NCBI RefSeq assembly: GCF_000282095.2
Contig: NZ_AKKC02000016.1
Coordinates: 496,001-560,000 of the forward strand
DNA from: Rhizobium sp. CF080
GTDB lineage: Bacteria > Pseudomonadota > Alphaproteobacteria > Rhizobiales > Rhizobiaceae
Reading direction: 5' to 3'
DNA length: 64,000 bases
The notes beneath the pieces were generated by a model that saw nothing but the letters and a program-made list of their open reading frames with translations, was not told where the DNA came from and ran no database searches. A program made the translations under genes and the position numbers. Positions within the stretch are counted from its first letter, which is position 1, and the number at the start of each line of letters is the position of its first letter. Below, in pieces: positions 57,488 through 64,000 of the stretch.

Positions 57488-58018
57488 TCAGGCAGGAATG
57501 TATGTCAGCCTGATCACGTCCTCGCCGACGTGATCGGTGGAGACAAGGCGGAGCGGTGGCCGCGGGCCGGCGAAGAACGGCTTGCCGCGCCCCAGCACGA
57601 CGGGGTGGAAATAGAGCCGATACTCATCGACAAGACCAAGGTCGGTCAGGCTTCGTGCGAGGTCCGGTCCGGATACTGAAATCTCTCCAGCGAGCCGAGC
57701 CTTCAGGTCACGGATCACCGCCTCGACGTCGTCCTCGACAAGGGTGGCGTTGGGGCCGACCGACTTCAACGAGCGCGACACGACCCATTTCGGCAGGCGC
57801 CGCCATGCCGCCGCGAACTCGCGGTGTTCAGCACTCCACTCGGGACGGTCCTCGTCCCAGTAGCGCATGGTCTCGTACATGCGGCGACCGTACACACTGC
57901 CCGTCAGGTCGCGCACGTGCTCTATCCAGTGGCGAAAGAGTTCGGGGCATGTCGACATTTCCATGTGGTCGACATAGCCGTCCAGGGACTGGTTCATTCC
58001 AAAGACAAGCTTCGCCAT
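57488..58018 (-). CDS. Dihydrofolate-reductase-like (RibD_C) protein, copy 2
   Basis: A 176-residue RibD C-terminal/DHFR-like protein: MAKLVFGMNQSLDGYVDHMEMS and VYGRRMYETMRYWDED. It lacks the classical folate site and is usually annotated dihydrofolate reductase family. Similar to the gene at 58106 (about one third identity by eye), and probably a tandem duplicate. Confidence 0.88.
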   Translation of the reverse strand: MAKLVFGMNQSLDGYVDHMEMSTCPELFRHWIEHVRDLTGSVYGRRMYETMRYWDEDRPEWSAEHREFAAAWRRLPKWVVSRSLKSVGPNATLVEDDVEAVIRDLKARLAGEISVSGPDLARSLTDLGLVDEYRLYFHPVVLGRGKPFFAGPRPPLRLVSTDHVGEDVIRLTYIPA

Positions 58019-58105
58019 GCTGCAAAATCTCCACCGAGGGTATTCGGAATAACTTGAGGCGACATGACGCCACTTGAGGTCGGGGGCGAAACGCCCTTCT
58101 ATCCA

Positions 58106-58663
58106 CTAGCTGCCGTTCACGACGTCGTAGCGCATGAAGACGGTGCCGTTTGGGAAGGGCACCTCTTCGATGCGCGCGAGTTTCATCTTGTTGCGCGTCT
58201 GGAACATCGGCGTACCGTCACCGACCGCGACGGGCACGTAATAGATGCCGACCTCGTCGACCAGGCCGGCATCCAGATAGGCGGCGGCGAGTGTCGGGCC
58301 GGACACGAAAATGTCCCGTCCGGTTTGGATCTTCAGGTCGCGCATCGCCTCGGTATCGAGAGAGGGCAGGATTTTCGTACGCCGAGTCTTCGGCTCGGTC
58401 AGTGTCTCCGAGACGACGATCTTGTCGGTTTGTCGCCAGAGCTCGGCATATTCCGCCTCAAACGGCGTCCCGCCCTGGTAGGTCTCCCAGATCGCCATGG
58501 TTTCGTACATGCGCCGGCCGTAGACGGCGAGGCCACAGCGGCGCCCCTCCTCATTGGCATGGCCATGCACTGCCGCATCGATATGTCCCCAGTCGAAATC
58601 ACCCGTGGCATCGTTGATATAGCCATCGAGCGAGATCATCATCTCGAACACAAGCTTTGCCAT
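58106..58663 (-). CDS. Dihydrofolate-reductase-like (RibD_C) protein, copy 1
   Basis: A 185-residue member of the same family (MAKLVFEMMISLDGYINDATGDFDW, VYGRRMYETMAIWETYQ, GRDIFVSGPTLAAAYL). GGAGGAACC ribosome-binding site, 8 nt. Role unknown; NADPH reductase activity is inferred from the fold. It follows the VOC gene after 240 bp in the MarR-linked cluster. Confidence 0.88.
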   Translation of the reverse strand: MAKLVFEMMISLDGYINDATGDFDWGHIDAAVHGHANEEGRRCGLAVYGRRMYETMAIWETYQGGTPFEAEYAELWRQTDKIVVSETLTEPKTRRTKILPSLDTEAMRDLKIQTGRDIFVSGPTLAAAYLDAGLVDEVGIYYVPVAVGDGTPMFQTRNKMKLARIEEVPFPNGTVFMRYDVVNGS

Positions 58664-58673
58664 CGGTTCCTCC

Positions 58674-58781
58674 TCAGGCGACCGTGATCAGCGAAGCGGT
58701 CGATTCGTCCGGCATGTCGATCGGGATGTCGATCGGGATGTCGTGGCCGCAGGCACGCTCATGCACGGCCCATTTCGCACA
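58674..58781 (-). pseudogene. Short ORF remnant with 12-bp tandem duplication
   Basis: A 35-codon open stretch ends HDIPIDIPIDMPDESTASL-ITVA just before the DHFR-like start, with a 12-bp repeat (GATCGGGATGTC, plus strand) that doubles an IPID unit. An in-frame stop lies just upstream, so it may be the tail of a lost gene or a small GTG-initiated ORF. It has no recognised family. Confidence 0.35.
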
Positions 58782-58903
58782 TCAGTTAATCAGGCCGCAC
58801 GATTGGGGAAACCCTCACCCTTTGGGGCATGCCTTCGCGTCTTTTCAACGCCTCGCATGCACTTCAGAGTGAGGGCTTCCACCCGCCAAACAGACTGCTC
58901 TGC

Positions 58904-59716
58904 CTACTTCTTCGCGGAGGTCAGTGCGAAGAAGGCGCCCTGCGGATCGAGCGCCTGGACGATCCAGGAACCGCCGGGAACTTCCATCGGGCCGTGAACG
59001 ACCTTGCCGCCGCCTGCCGTCAGCCGGGCGATTGCGGCGTCGATCGAGTCGACGATGAAATAGTAGCACCAGCAGGCCATCGGCACTTCCGCCGGCTTGG
59101 TCATCATGCCGCCGATCTGCCGGCCGTTATGGGAGAAGATGTGGTAGGTGCCCATCGGCCCCATGTCGAAATCATGGTCGAGCTTCCAGCCGAACATCTT
59201 GCCGTAGAAATCGACCGCTTCCTTGCCGTTGCCGGCATAAAGCTCGCGCCAGCCGACATTGCCGACGGCATCCGGGGCGAGTTCCTGCGGCGGATTTTCC
59301 ATCGGCAGCGGCGTCATGATGCAGAGAACCGCACCATGCGGATCGGCGACGACCGCAAAACGGCCGATGCCCGGAATATCTTCCGGCTCACGCTGGACGC
59401 GGCCGCCATTGGCGACAAAGTCCTTGGCCATCTGGTCGACATCGTCGACCGCGACATAACCGGTCCAGTTCGGCGGGATCTTGCCTTCGAGTTCCGGCGG
59501 GAAGTTCATCATGCCGCCGATGCCGGGGCAATTGTCGCCTTCACCCATCTCGAACAGGTAATAGGCGGGCAGGTCGGGCATGCTCATCGCCTTGACCTTC
59601 CAGCCCACCACCGACGAATAGAAGTTTCCGCCGGCATCGGTGTCGGGCGTCATCAGCTCAACCCAGATGAATTTGCCATGGGTCTCGGATCGAGATCCGG
59701 TAACGGTCTGCAACAT
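58904..59716 (-). CDS. Two-domain VOC-family protein
   Basis: A 270-residue protein with two glyoxalase-fold domains: FIWVELMTPDTDAGGNFYSSVVGW and VGWRELYAGNGKEAVDFYGKMFGW. Several His and Glu are at usual positions but a complete metal site cannot be assigned. Function unknown; neighbours suggest a stress or solvent response. Its gene is in the DUF899-DUF1579 cluster. Confidence 0.88.
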   Translation of the reverse strand: MLQTVTGSRSETHGKFIWVELMTPDTDAGGNFYSSVVGWKVKAMSMPDLPAYYLFEMGEGDNCPGIGGMMNFPPELEGKIPPNWTGYVAVDDVDQMAKDFVANGGRVQREPEDIPGIGRFAVVADPHGAVLCIMTPLPMENPPQELAPDAVGNVGWRELYAGNGKEAVDFYGKMFGWKLDHDFDMGPMGTYHIFSHNGRQIGGMMTKPAEVPMACWCYYFIVDSIDAAIARLTAGGGKVVHGPMEVPGGSWIVQALDPQGAFFALTSAKK

Positions 59717-59775
59717 GGTCGTCTCCTCTACGAGTTACTGCGTCGACCGACGCGTTGAATTGGACACACGCAGGC

Positions 59776-60255
59776 TCAGCGCTTGCGGGCGTAGTTCGCC
59801 TCCATGAACTGCTTCCAGGAACCGTCCGGCTGTTTTGCGCTGGAATTGAAGGTGCGGTGATCGTCGTCCGTGAAGATGATCTGCTCGCGGTAATCGCCGA
59901 TCTTGCCGGGCTCGGCGAAATCCGGGCCGGTCGTGTAGAGATTGAGCGTCGATCCGCCGTCCGATACTTCGCCCTCGTAGACCCACAGATGGTTCATCAT
60001 CGTGCCGAGCCAGGTGCCGACATATTTGCCCTTGGCCGGATCGTAGCCGAGGGTGAGGATGGTGGTGGCGGGGCCACCGCCGCCGGGCATCTCGCCGCTG
60101 CCTTCGGCGACGAACCAGATGCCGTTCAGCGACCGGCAGACCTCGATCCATTTTTCATCGTGGCCCATGCTGGTGGACGTCACCTCCCAGAGGCCGACCA
60201 TCCTTTCCAGAAAGCCGTGCTCGGTCTGAGGCTTGGGCATTTCCATCATGCTCAT
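59776..60255 (-). CDS. DUF1579 domain-containing protein
   Basis: A 159-residue DUF1579 protein: ERMVGLWEVTSTSMGHDEKWIEVCRSLNGIWF and ILTLGYDPAKGKYVGTWLGTMMNHLWVYEG. Predicted beta barrel, function unknown. It is 41 bp behind the DUF899 gene and 59 bp before the VOC gene. Confidence 0.9.
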   Translation of the reverse strand: MSMMEMPKPQTEHGFLERMVGLWEVTSTSMGHDEKWIEVCRSLNGIWFVAEGSGEMPGGGGPATTILTLGYDPAKGKYVGTWLGTMMNHLWVYEGEVSDGGSTLNLYTTGPDFAEPGKIGDYREQIIFTDDDHRTFNSSAKQPDGSWKQFMEANYARKR

Positions 60256-60296
60256 CGTCTTTTCCTCCTCTTTTCAGACGTCCAGAATGAACCCGT

Positions 60297-61058
60297 TCAA
60301 TGGCAGCAGGATGAAGCCGCCTCTTCCGGTTTCTGTTCGTATTCGTCGTGACGCTTGACGAAATTCATCGTCGAATCCTCGTTGCGACCAAGCGGCGCCC
60401 GGTCGAGGATCATCAGCGTGCCGATCAGCTCTTCGCCGCCGCGGGCATAGGTGGAATAGGTATGAAATACCTCCCCCGCCTCGTTCCTGTAGAAGGCTGA
60501 CAGGCCCGGCAGTTCGTCATGCGCCTCGGACGGCGGGACTTCGCGGAAGTTATAATACACCTTCTCCTTGGCGAGGTCCTCCCTCGTAAAGGAAACGTGA
60601 TAGTCGAAGTTGAAATCACTGCCGAAGGACGAGACCCAGGGGAATTTCCAGCCCATGCGCTTTTTGTAGGCCTCGATCTTGTCGAGCGGCGCGCGAGCGA
60701 CAGTAACGTAGGTGACGTCGTGATTGTTGAGATGCACCAGCGCGCCATCGACATGGTCCGACTGGAAAGAGCAGCCGGGGCAGCCGGCCTCCCAGTCCGG
60801 GCCGAGCATGAAATGGTAGACGAGCAACTGGCTGCGGCCGTCGAACAGTTCGGCGAGCGACTTTTTGCCCTTGGGGGTGTCGAAGACATAGTCCTTGTCG
60901 ACCTTCACCCAGGGCATGGCCAGGCGTTCAGCGCGCACCTTGTCGCGCAGACGGGTCTCTTCCTTTTCCAGAGCCAGCAACTTGCGCCGGGCCTCCAGCC
61001 ACTCCTCGCGGCTGACGACCGGGTTCTGGGGCGGGTTCTTCGATGCGGTGACATCCAT
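60297..61058 (-). CDS. DUF899 thioredoxin-like protein
   Basis: A 253-residue DUF899 family protein with a thioredoxin fold: LVYHFMLGPDWEAGCPGCSFQSDHVDGALVHLN includes a CPGC-type active site. Starts at 61058 (MDVTASKNPP) with AGGAGG 8 nt upstream. It heads the cluster of DUF1579, VOC and two DHFR-like genes and is divergent from a MarR gene. Confidence 0.92.
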   Translation of the reverse strand: MDVTASKNPPQNPVVSREEWLEARRKLLALEKEETRLRDKVRAERLAMPWVKVDKDYVFDTPKGKKSLAELFDGRSQLLVYHFMLGPDWEAGCPGCSFQSDHVDGALVHLNNHDVTYVTVARAPLDKIEAYKKRMGWKFPWVSSFGSDFNFDYHVSFTREDLAKEKVYYNFREVPPSEAHDELPGLSAFYRNEAGEVFHTYSTYARGGEELIGTLMILDRAPLGRNEDSTMNFVKRHDEYEQKPEEAASSCCH

Positions 61059-61089
61059 GACAGGCCTCCTCCTATGCTTGACAGAATAG

Positions 61090-61101
61090 GTTGATATCAA
61101 C
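61090..61101. promoter_or_regulatory. Candidate MarR operator
   Basis: The perfect palindrome GTTGATATCAAC lies 11 bp upstream of the marR start and 32 bp upstream of the DUF899 start. Its position between both divergent starts suits a regulator of the two genes. Confidence 0.65.
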
Positions 61102-61112
61102 ATACTCTTCCC

Positions 61113-61571
61113 ATGCTGTCAAACTCTCCGACCATTGACGTGATTCCCTTTTCGACCACGCTGCATGTGCGCGACACGTGCCTCTGCCTGCATGTGCAGC
61201 GGGCGGCGCGGGCGCTTGCCCGGCGTTTCGACAATGCGATGAAGCCGATCGGGCTCACCAATGGGCAGTTCTCGCTGATGATGTCGCTGAACCGGCCGCA
61301 GCCGGCGCCGATGGGCCAGGTCGCCACCCTGCTCGCCATGGACCGCACGACACTGACGGCGGCGCTCAAGGTGCTCGAACGGCGCGGCCTCGTCGAAACC
61401 ACGGTCGACCCGAAGGACCGGCGCGGCAAGCTTTTGCGGCTGACGAACGACGGAATGACCATGCTGTCGGCCGCACTTCCGATCTGGATACGGGTGCATG
61501 CGGAGATCGACGCCGAGCTTGGCGAGGGCGGGCCTGAAGGGCTGCGGGCGACGCTGGGCACCATCAAATAA
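61113..61571 (+). CDS. MarR-family transcriptional regulator
   Basis: A 152-residue MarR winged helix (APMGQVATLLAMDRTTLTAALKVLERRGLVETTVDPKDRRGKLLRLTNDG). Two Cys in the N-terminal DTCLCLHVQ could sense thiol oxidation. Divergent from DUF899. Starts at ATG 61113, close to the palindrome at 61090-61101, so leader is short. A bidirectional terminator separates it from ohr. Confidence 0.9.
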   Translation: MLSNSPTIDVIPFSTTLHVRDTCLCLHVQRAARALARRFDNAMKPIGLTNGQFSLMMSLNRPQPAPMGQVATLLAMDRTTLTAALKVLERRGLVETTVDPKDRRGKLLRLTNDGMTMLSAALPIWIRVHAEIDAELGEGGPEGLRATLGTIK

Positions 61572-61576
61572 AAGAA

Positions 61577-61600
61577 AAGCCGGCACGACGGCCGGCTTTC
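61577..61600. terminator. Bidirectional terminator between marR and ohr
   Basis: Perfect 9-bp stem AAAGCCGGC and GCCGGCTTT with a 6-nt loop. T-rich on the minus strand (TTTTCTTTTATTTG), serving the ohr transcript. Confidence 0.85.
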
Positions 61601-61622
61601 CATCTCGAAATTGTCAGAACGA

Positions 61623-62045
61623 TCAGGCGACCGAGACCGGCACTTCGGTCGAGGTGCGCATGGCGTGGCTATAGGGGCAGACGATGTGGGCCTTGGCGGC
61701 AAGGTCTTCGGCGACCGACTTTTCAACGCCCGGGATGCTGACCAGAAGCGAGACTTCGATGCCGAAACCGCCTCCGTCTTCGCGCGGGCCAATGCCGACG
61801 GTTGCCGTCACCTTGGCGTCGTCCGGGATCTTCACCTTTTCCTTGGCCGCGACAAACTTCAGCGCGCCGAGGAAGCAGGCGGAATAACCGGTGGCGAAGA
61901 GCTGTTCCGGGTTGGTGCCGCGGGCGCCGTCACCGCCGAGTTCCTTCGGAACGGTGAGCGTGACGTCGAGAACGCCGTCTTCCGAGGCGCCATGGCCGGC
62001 GCGGCCGCCGGTGGCGGAAGCCTTGGTGGTGTAGAGAATGGGCAT
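61623..62045 (-). CDS. ohr: Organic hydroperoxide resistance protein
   Basis: A 140-residue Ohr peroxidase reducing organic hydroperoxides. Reactive Cys57 in ATGYSACFLG and resolving Cys123 in VCPYSHAM. Cytosolic. Divergent from a MarR-type ohrR, with an AT-rich palindrome between them. Confidence 0.94.
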   Translation of the reverse strand: MPILYTTKASATGGRAGHGASEDGVLDVTLTVPKELGGDGARGTNPEQLFATGYSACFLGALKFVAAKEKVKIPDDAKVTATVGIGPREDGGGFGIEVSLLVSIPGVEKSVAEDLAAKAHIVCPYSHAMRTSTEVPVSVA

Positions 62046-62083
62046 GGTCTAACTCCCTTGGGTCTGTTCAGGTAAATCTTGTC

Positions 62084-62098
62084 CGCAATTCAATTGCG
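62084..62098. promoter_or_regulatory. OhrR operator
   Basis: CGCAATTCAATTGCG, a perfect palindrome with a central C, lies 38 bp upstream of the ohr start, in the ohr-ohrR divergent region. The CAATT/AATTG half-sites correspond to known OhrR boxes. A similar but imperfect site follows at about 62100-62115. Confidence 0.7.
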
Positions 62099-62195
62099 CA
62101 CAATCTAATTACGCGCATTGCATTTTCCCGTCAAGCCTGCGAAAATGCGGGCCGGGAAAAAGATAGAGCACAGACACGTGAAGGCAGGACCGGCC

Positions 62196-62657
62196 ATGCA
62201 GAAAAAAGCACGCGACCCGGACAATTTCGAAATCAAGCTCGATGCGCAACTGTGCTTTGCGATCTATGGCGCGGCGCATGCCTTCACGCGCACCTACAAG
62301 CCGCTGCTCGAACCCCTCGGACTCACCTATCCGCAATATCTGGTGATGATCACGCTGTGGGAAGAGGACGACCAGCCGGTGAAGGCGATTGGCGACCGGC
62401 TCGGGCTCGATTCCGGCACGCTCTCCCCTCTCCTCAAGCGCCTCGAACAATCCGGCCTCGTCGCCCGCAAACGCGATCGTGACGACGAGCGGCAGGTGCG
62501 GATCTCGCTGACGGCGAAAGGCGACGAACTTCGGCACCAGGCGACGGGCGTTGCAGAGGCGATCGGCAAGGCCGTCGGCTGCGGCCTCGAGGGAGCCGTG
62601 GCGCTGCGCGACGAACTGATCGCGCTGAAGCAGAGGCTGACAAAGGCGGGAGAGTGA
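62196..62657 (+). CDS. ohrR: OhrR-type MarR regulator
   Basis: A 153-residue MarR/OhrR. The sensing Cys20 in LDAQLCFAIYGAAHAF is at the OhrR position, and the HTH has GDRLGLDSGTLSPLLKRLEQSGLV. Organic peroxide oxidation of the Cys releases DNA and induces ohr. ATG at 62196 with AAGGCAGGA 8 nt before. Monocistronic; the following region is 70 bp to the L,D-transpeptidase stop. Confidence 0.93.
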   Translation: MQKKARDPDNFEIKLDAQLCFAIYGAAHAFTRTYKPLLEPLGLTYPQYLVMITLWEEDDQPVKAIGDRLGLDSGTLSPLLKRLEQSGLVARKRDRDDERQVRISLTAKGDELRHQATGVAEAIGKAVGCGLEGAVALRDELIALKQRLTKAGE

Positions 62658-62727
62658 GGAATCCCAATCCCCTTCAGCGCAAATCCGGGTTGCGCCGGGG
62701 ATCACTAGCAAGTGCCTGTGACAGAAA

Positions 62728-63429
62728 TTACTGCCAAACCACGATACGCGCCTTTTCCGGCACGCGGTCGTAGAGGTCGATGATATCCTGGTTCATCAGC
62801 CGCACGCAGCCCGACGAGACGGCCTTGCCGATCGAGTTCCATTCCGGCGAGCCGTGCAGGCGGTAGAGCGTGTCCTGGCCGTTCTTGAAGATGTAGAGCG
62901 CGCGGGCGCCGAGCGGGTTCAGAAGGCCGGGCGGCATGCCGCCGTTCTTGGCCGAATATTTGGTGAGTTCCGGCTGGCGGGCGACCATTTCGTCCGGCGG
63001 CGTCCATTTCGGCCATCTCTGCCGCCACTGGATGACGCCCTCGCCTTCCCAGGCAAACCCCTCGCGGCCGATGCCGACGCCGTAGCGCATCGCGGTGCCG
63101 CCGGGTTCGACGAGGTAGAGGAAACGCGAGGCCGTATCGACCACCACCGTGCCCGGACGCTCTCCGGTCGGATCGACGACCTGCTGGCGATAATAGCGCG
63201 GATTGATCTGTCGGTAGGGGATCGCCGGGATGACGAAACCGCCATCGACCACGGAGCCGTACATCATATCCAGCTCCGACGAAGGCCCTTCGATGGGCTC
63301 CGGGCGGAAAGCGACGGTCGTCACGATCGGACGCGGCGCGGATGAAGCGCAGCCGGCAAGCGTGGAGGCCGTGCCCACACCGAGGAGAGACAAGAAACTC
63401 CGGCGGGAAAAGGAAGGGTTCGGGATCAT
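62728..63429 (-). CDS. Tat-exported lipoprotein L,D-transpeptidase
   Basis: A 233-residue YkuD-family enzyme. Twin-arginine signal SRRSFLSLLGVGTASTLAGC, the LAGC lipobox allowing lipidation, and the catalytic HGSPEWNSIGKAVSSGCVRL with Cys in SSGCVR. It makes 3-3 cross-links in peptidoglycan or anchors outer-membrane proteins. A second, related gene lies upstream on the same strand. Confidence 0.92.
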   Translation of the reverse strand: MIPNPSFSRRSFLSLLGVGTASTLAGCASSAPRPIVTTVAFRPEPIEGPSSELDMMYGSVVDGGFVIPAIPYRQINPRYYRQQVVDPTGERPGTVVVDTASRFLYLVEPGGTAMRYGVGIGREGFAWEGEGVIQWRQRWPKWTPPDEMVARQPELTKYSAKNGGMPPGLLNPLGARALYIFKNGQDTLYRLHGSPEWNSIGKAVSSGCVRLMNQDIIDLYDRVPEKARIVVWQ

Positions 63430-63600
63430 CTGAGACAGGACCGCTCGATAGGGAACGCAGGGAACAGCAAAATCGCACTTTAACGGCAGGGCGGCCGAAA
63501 GGTTCCGACTCGCTCCTCAAGCAGGAAGATAGGGCGGCGGTTCTTAACCAACCATTCACGACGCCTACACGGCGGTTCAAACCGATGGGATGAAACGAAA

Positions 63601-63624
63601 AAAGAGCGGCATCGCCGCCCTTTC
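63601..63624 (-). terminator. Terminator of the second L,D-transpeptidase gene
   Basis: AAAGAGCGGC, ATC loop, GCCGCCCTTT with one A-C mismatch; the minus-strand flank is TTTTTTCG. Confidence 0.75.
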
Positions 63625-63662
63625 CATGGATTGCCGGGCGATTGCCAGGCGTATTCCGGTGG

Positions 63663-64000
63663 TCAGAGGACCACGATCGAGGTGCCTTCGGGCACCCGGT
63701 CGAAGAGGTCGATGACATCCTGGTTGAGCATGCGCACGCAACCGGACGAGGTCTGCTTACCGACGGACTGCCAGTCCGGCGTGCCGTGCACCCGGTAGAG
63801 CGTGTCCTTGCCATCCTTGAAGATATAGAGCGCGCGGGCGCCGAGCGGATTGTTGAGGCCGGGGTTGGCACCGCCCTCGGCGGCCGCGAACTTGCGCAGT
63901 TCCGGCTGGCGGGCGACCATCTCGTCCGGCGGGGTCCAGCGCGGCCATTCCGCCTTGCGCTGGATGACGCCGCGGCCCTGCCAGGAGAAACCGGCCTTGC
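63663..64000 (-). CDS. L,D-transpeptidase, 5' end outside window
   Basis: The C-terminal 112 residues of a YkuD enzyme: VIQRKAEWPRWTPPDEMVARQPEL then HGTPDWQSVGKQTSSGCVRM with the catalytic Cys. It continues past 64000. The protein is highly similar to the gene at 62728 through this region, so they are probably tandem paralogs. Start and signal peptide cannot be seen. Confidence 0.9.
   Translation of the reverse strand, partial: KAGFSWQGRGVIQRKAEWPRWTPPDEMVARQPELRKFAAAEGGANPGLNNPLGARALYIFKDGKDTLYRVHGTPDWQSVGKQTSSGCVRMLNQDVIDLFDRVPEGTSIVVL

Noticed and set aside
1..64000. CRISPR array or phage-defence island
   Set aside because: No regularly spaced repeats with unique spacers and no cas genes. 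The repeat families are paired palindromes in intergenic spaces.

Overview
This 64-kb window is GC-rich chromosomal DNA from an alphaproteobacterium, most probably a member of the Rhizobiaceae (Rhizobium, Agrobacterium, Ensifer or a close relative). The basis is a MucR/Ros zinc-finger regulator, a DUF6456 protein, an mnh/pha antiporter operon, a dmeRF metal-efflux pair, DUF930 and DUF1062 proteins, a full CtrA box, and palindromic intergenic mosaic repeats like the RIME elements of rhizobia. I see no rRNA, tRNA, CRISPR array, intact insertion sequence or prophage. The content is a dense run of housekeeping-accessory genes: transporters, detoxification enzymes, stress proteins and small regulators.

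Layout. 1-2.5 kb: DUF6456 protein and a stand-alone DnaA domain-IV protein (one operon), then mucR. 2.5-9.1 kb: mnhABCDEFG multisubunit cation/proton antiporter on the minus strand, split by two pairs of inverted mosaic repeats. 9.3-18 kb: msrB, glyoxalase-fold, aldose-epimerase, cupin and DUF1062 genes, a TetR/SDR divergon, an AsnC-type/EamA-exporter divergon, a LysE exporter and a GNAT enzyme. 18-19.6 kb: hemolysin-III, DksA-like and UspA genes behind an FNR/FixK-type box. 19.7-27.5 kb: dioxygenase, AI-2E exporter, FAD oxidoreductase, prolyl oligopeptidase and DUF1697. 27.6-30.7 kb: two small orphan proteins sharing a motif flank the dmeRF metal-efflux operon, followed by a MerR gene. 30.7-33.3 kb: RelE/HigA toxin-antitoxin, prolyl aminopeptidase, a leader-peptide attenuator in front of a GNAT gene, and a truncated HicB. 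33.3-43.8 kb: two cytochromes c, a LysE/WYL divergon, phosphoesterase, sodB, branched-chain aminotransferase, trans-aconitate methyltransferase, ChaC and GST. 43.9-49.7 kb: LysR, MFS, two aldo/keto reductases, a BrnA-like fragment and corA. 50-56 kb: acylphosphatase, DUF2267, BrkB, HerA-like ATPase, PhnA-like protein and carboxylesterase. 56-64 kb: HxlR/SDR divergon, a MarR-controlled stress cluster, ohr/ohrR and two L,D-transpeptidases.

A recurring theme is the small local regulatory unit: a regulator gene, often divergent from its likely target, with a near-perfect inverted repeat close by. I could mark candidate operators for TetR, AsnC, DmeR, MerR, HigA, WYL, MarR and OhrR, plus CtrA and FNR-type boxes. 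The most striking signal is a ribosome-mediated transcription attenuator (positions 32452-32598). An apparently leaderless 17-codon ORF carries a Tyr-Phe-Trp cluster and is followed by competing hairpins and an intrinsic terminator, and it precedes a GNAT acetyltransferase rather than a biosynthetic operon. Coordinates were read by eye, homology statements rest on motif recognition without database searches, and start codons were chosen from Shine-Dalgarno spacing and family lengths.
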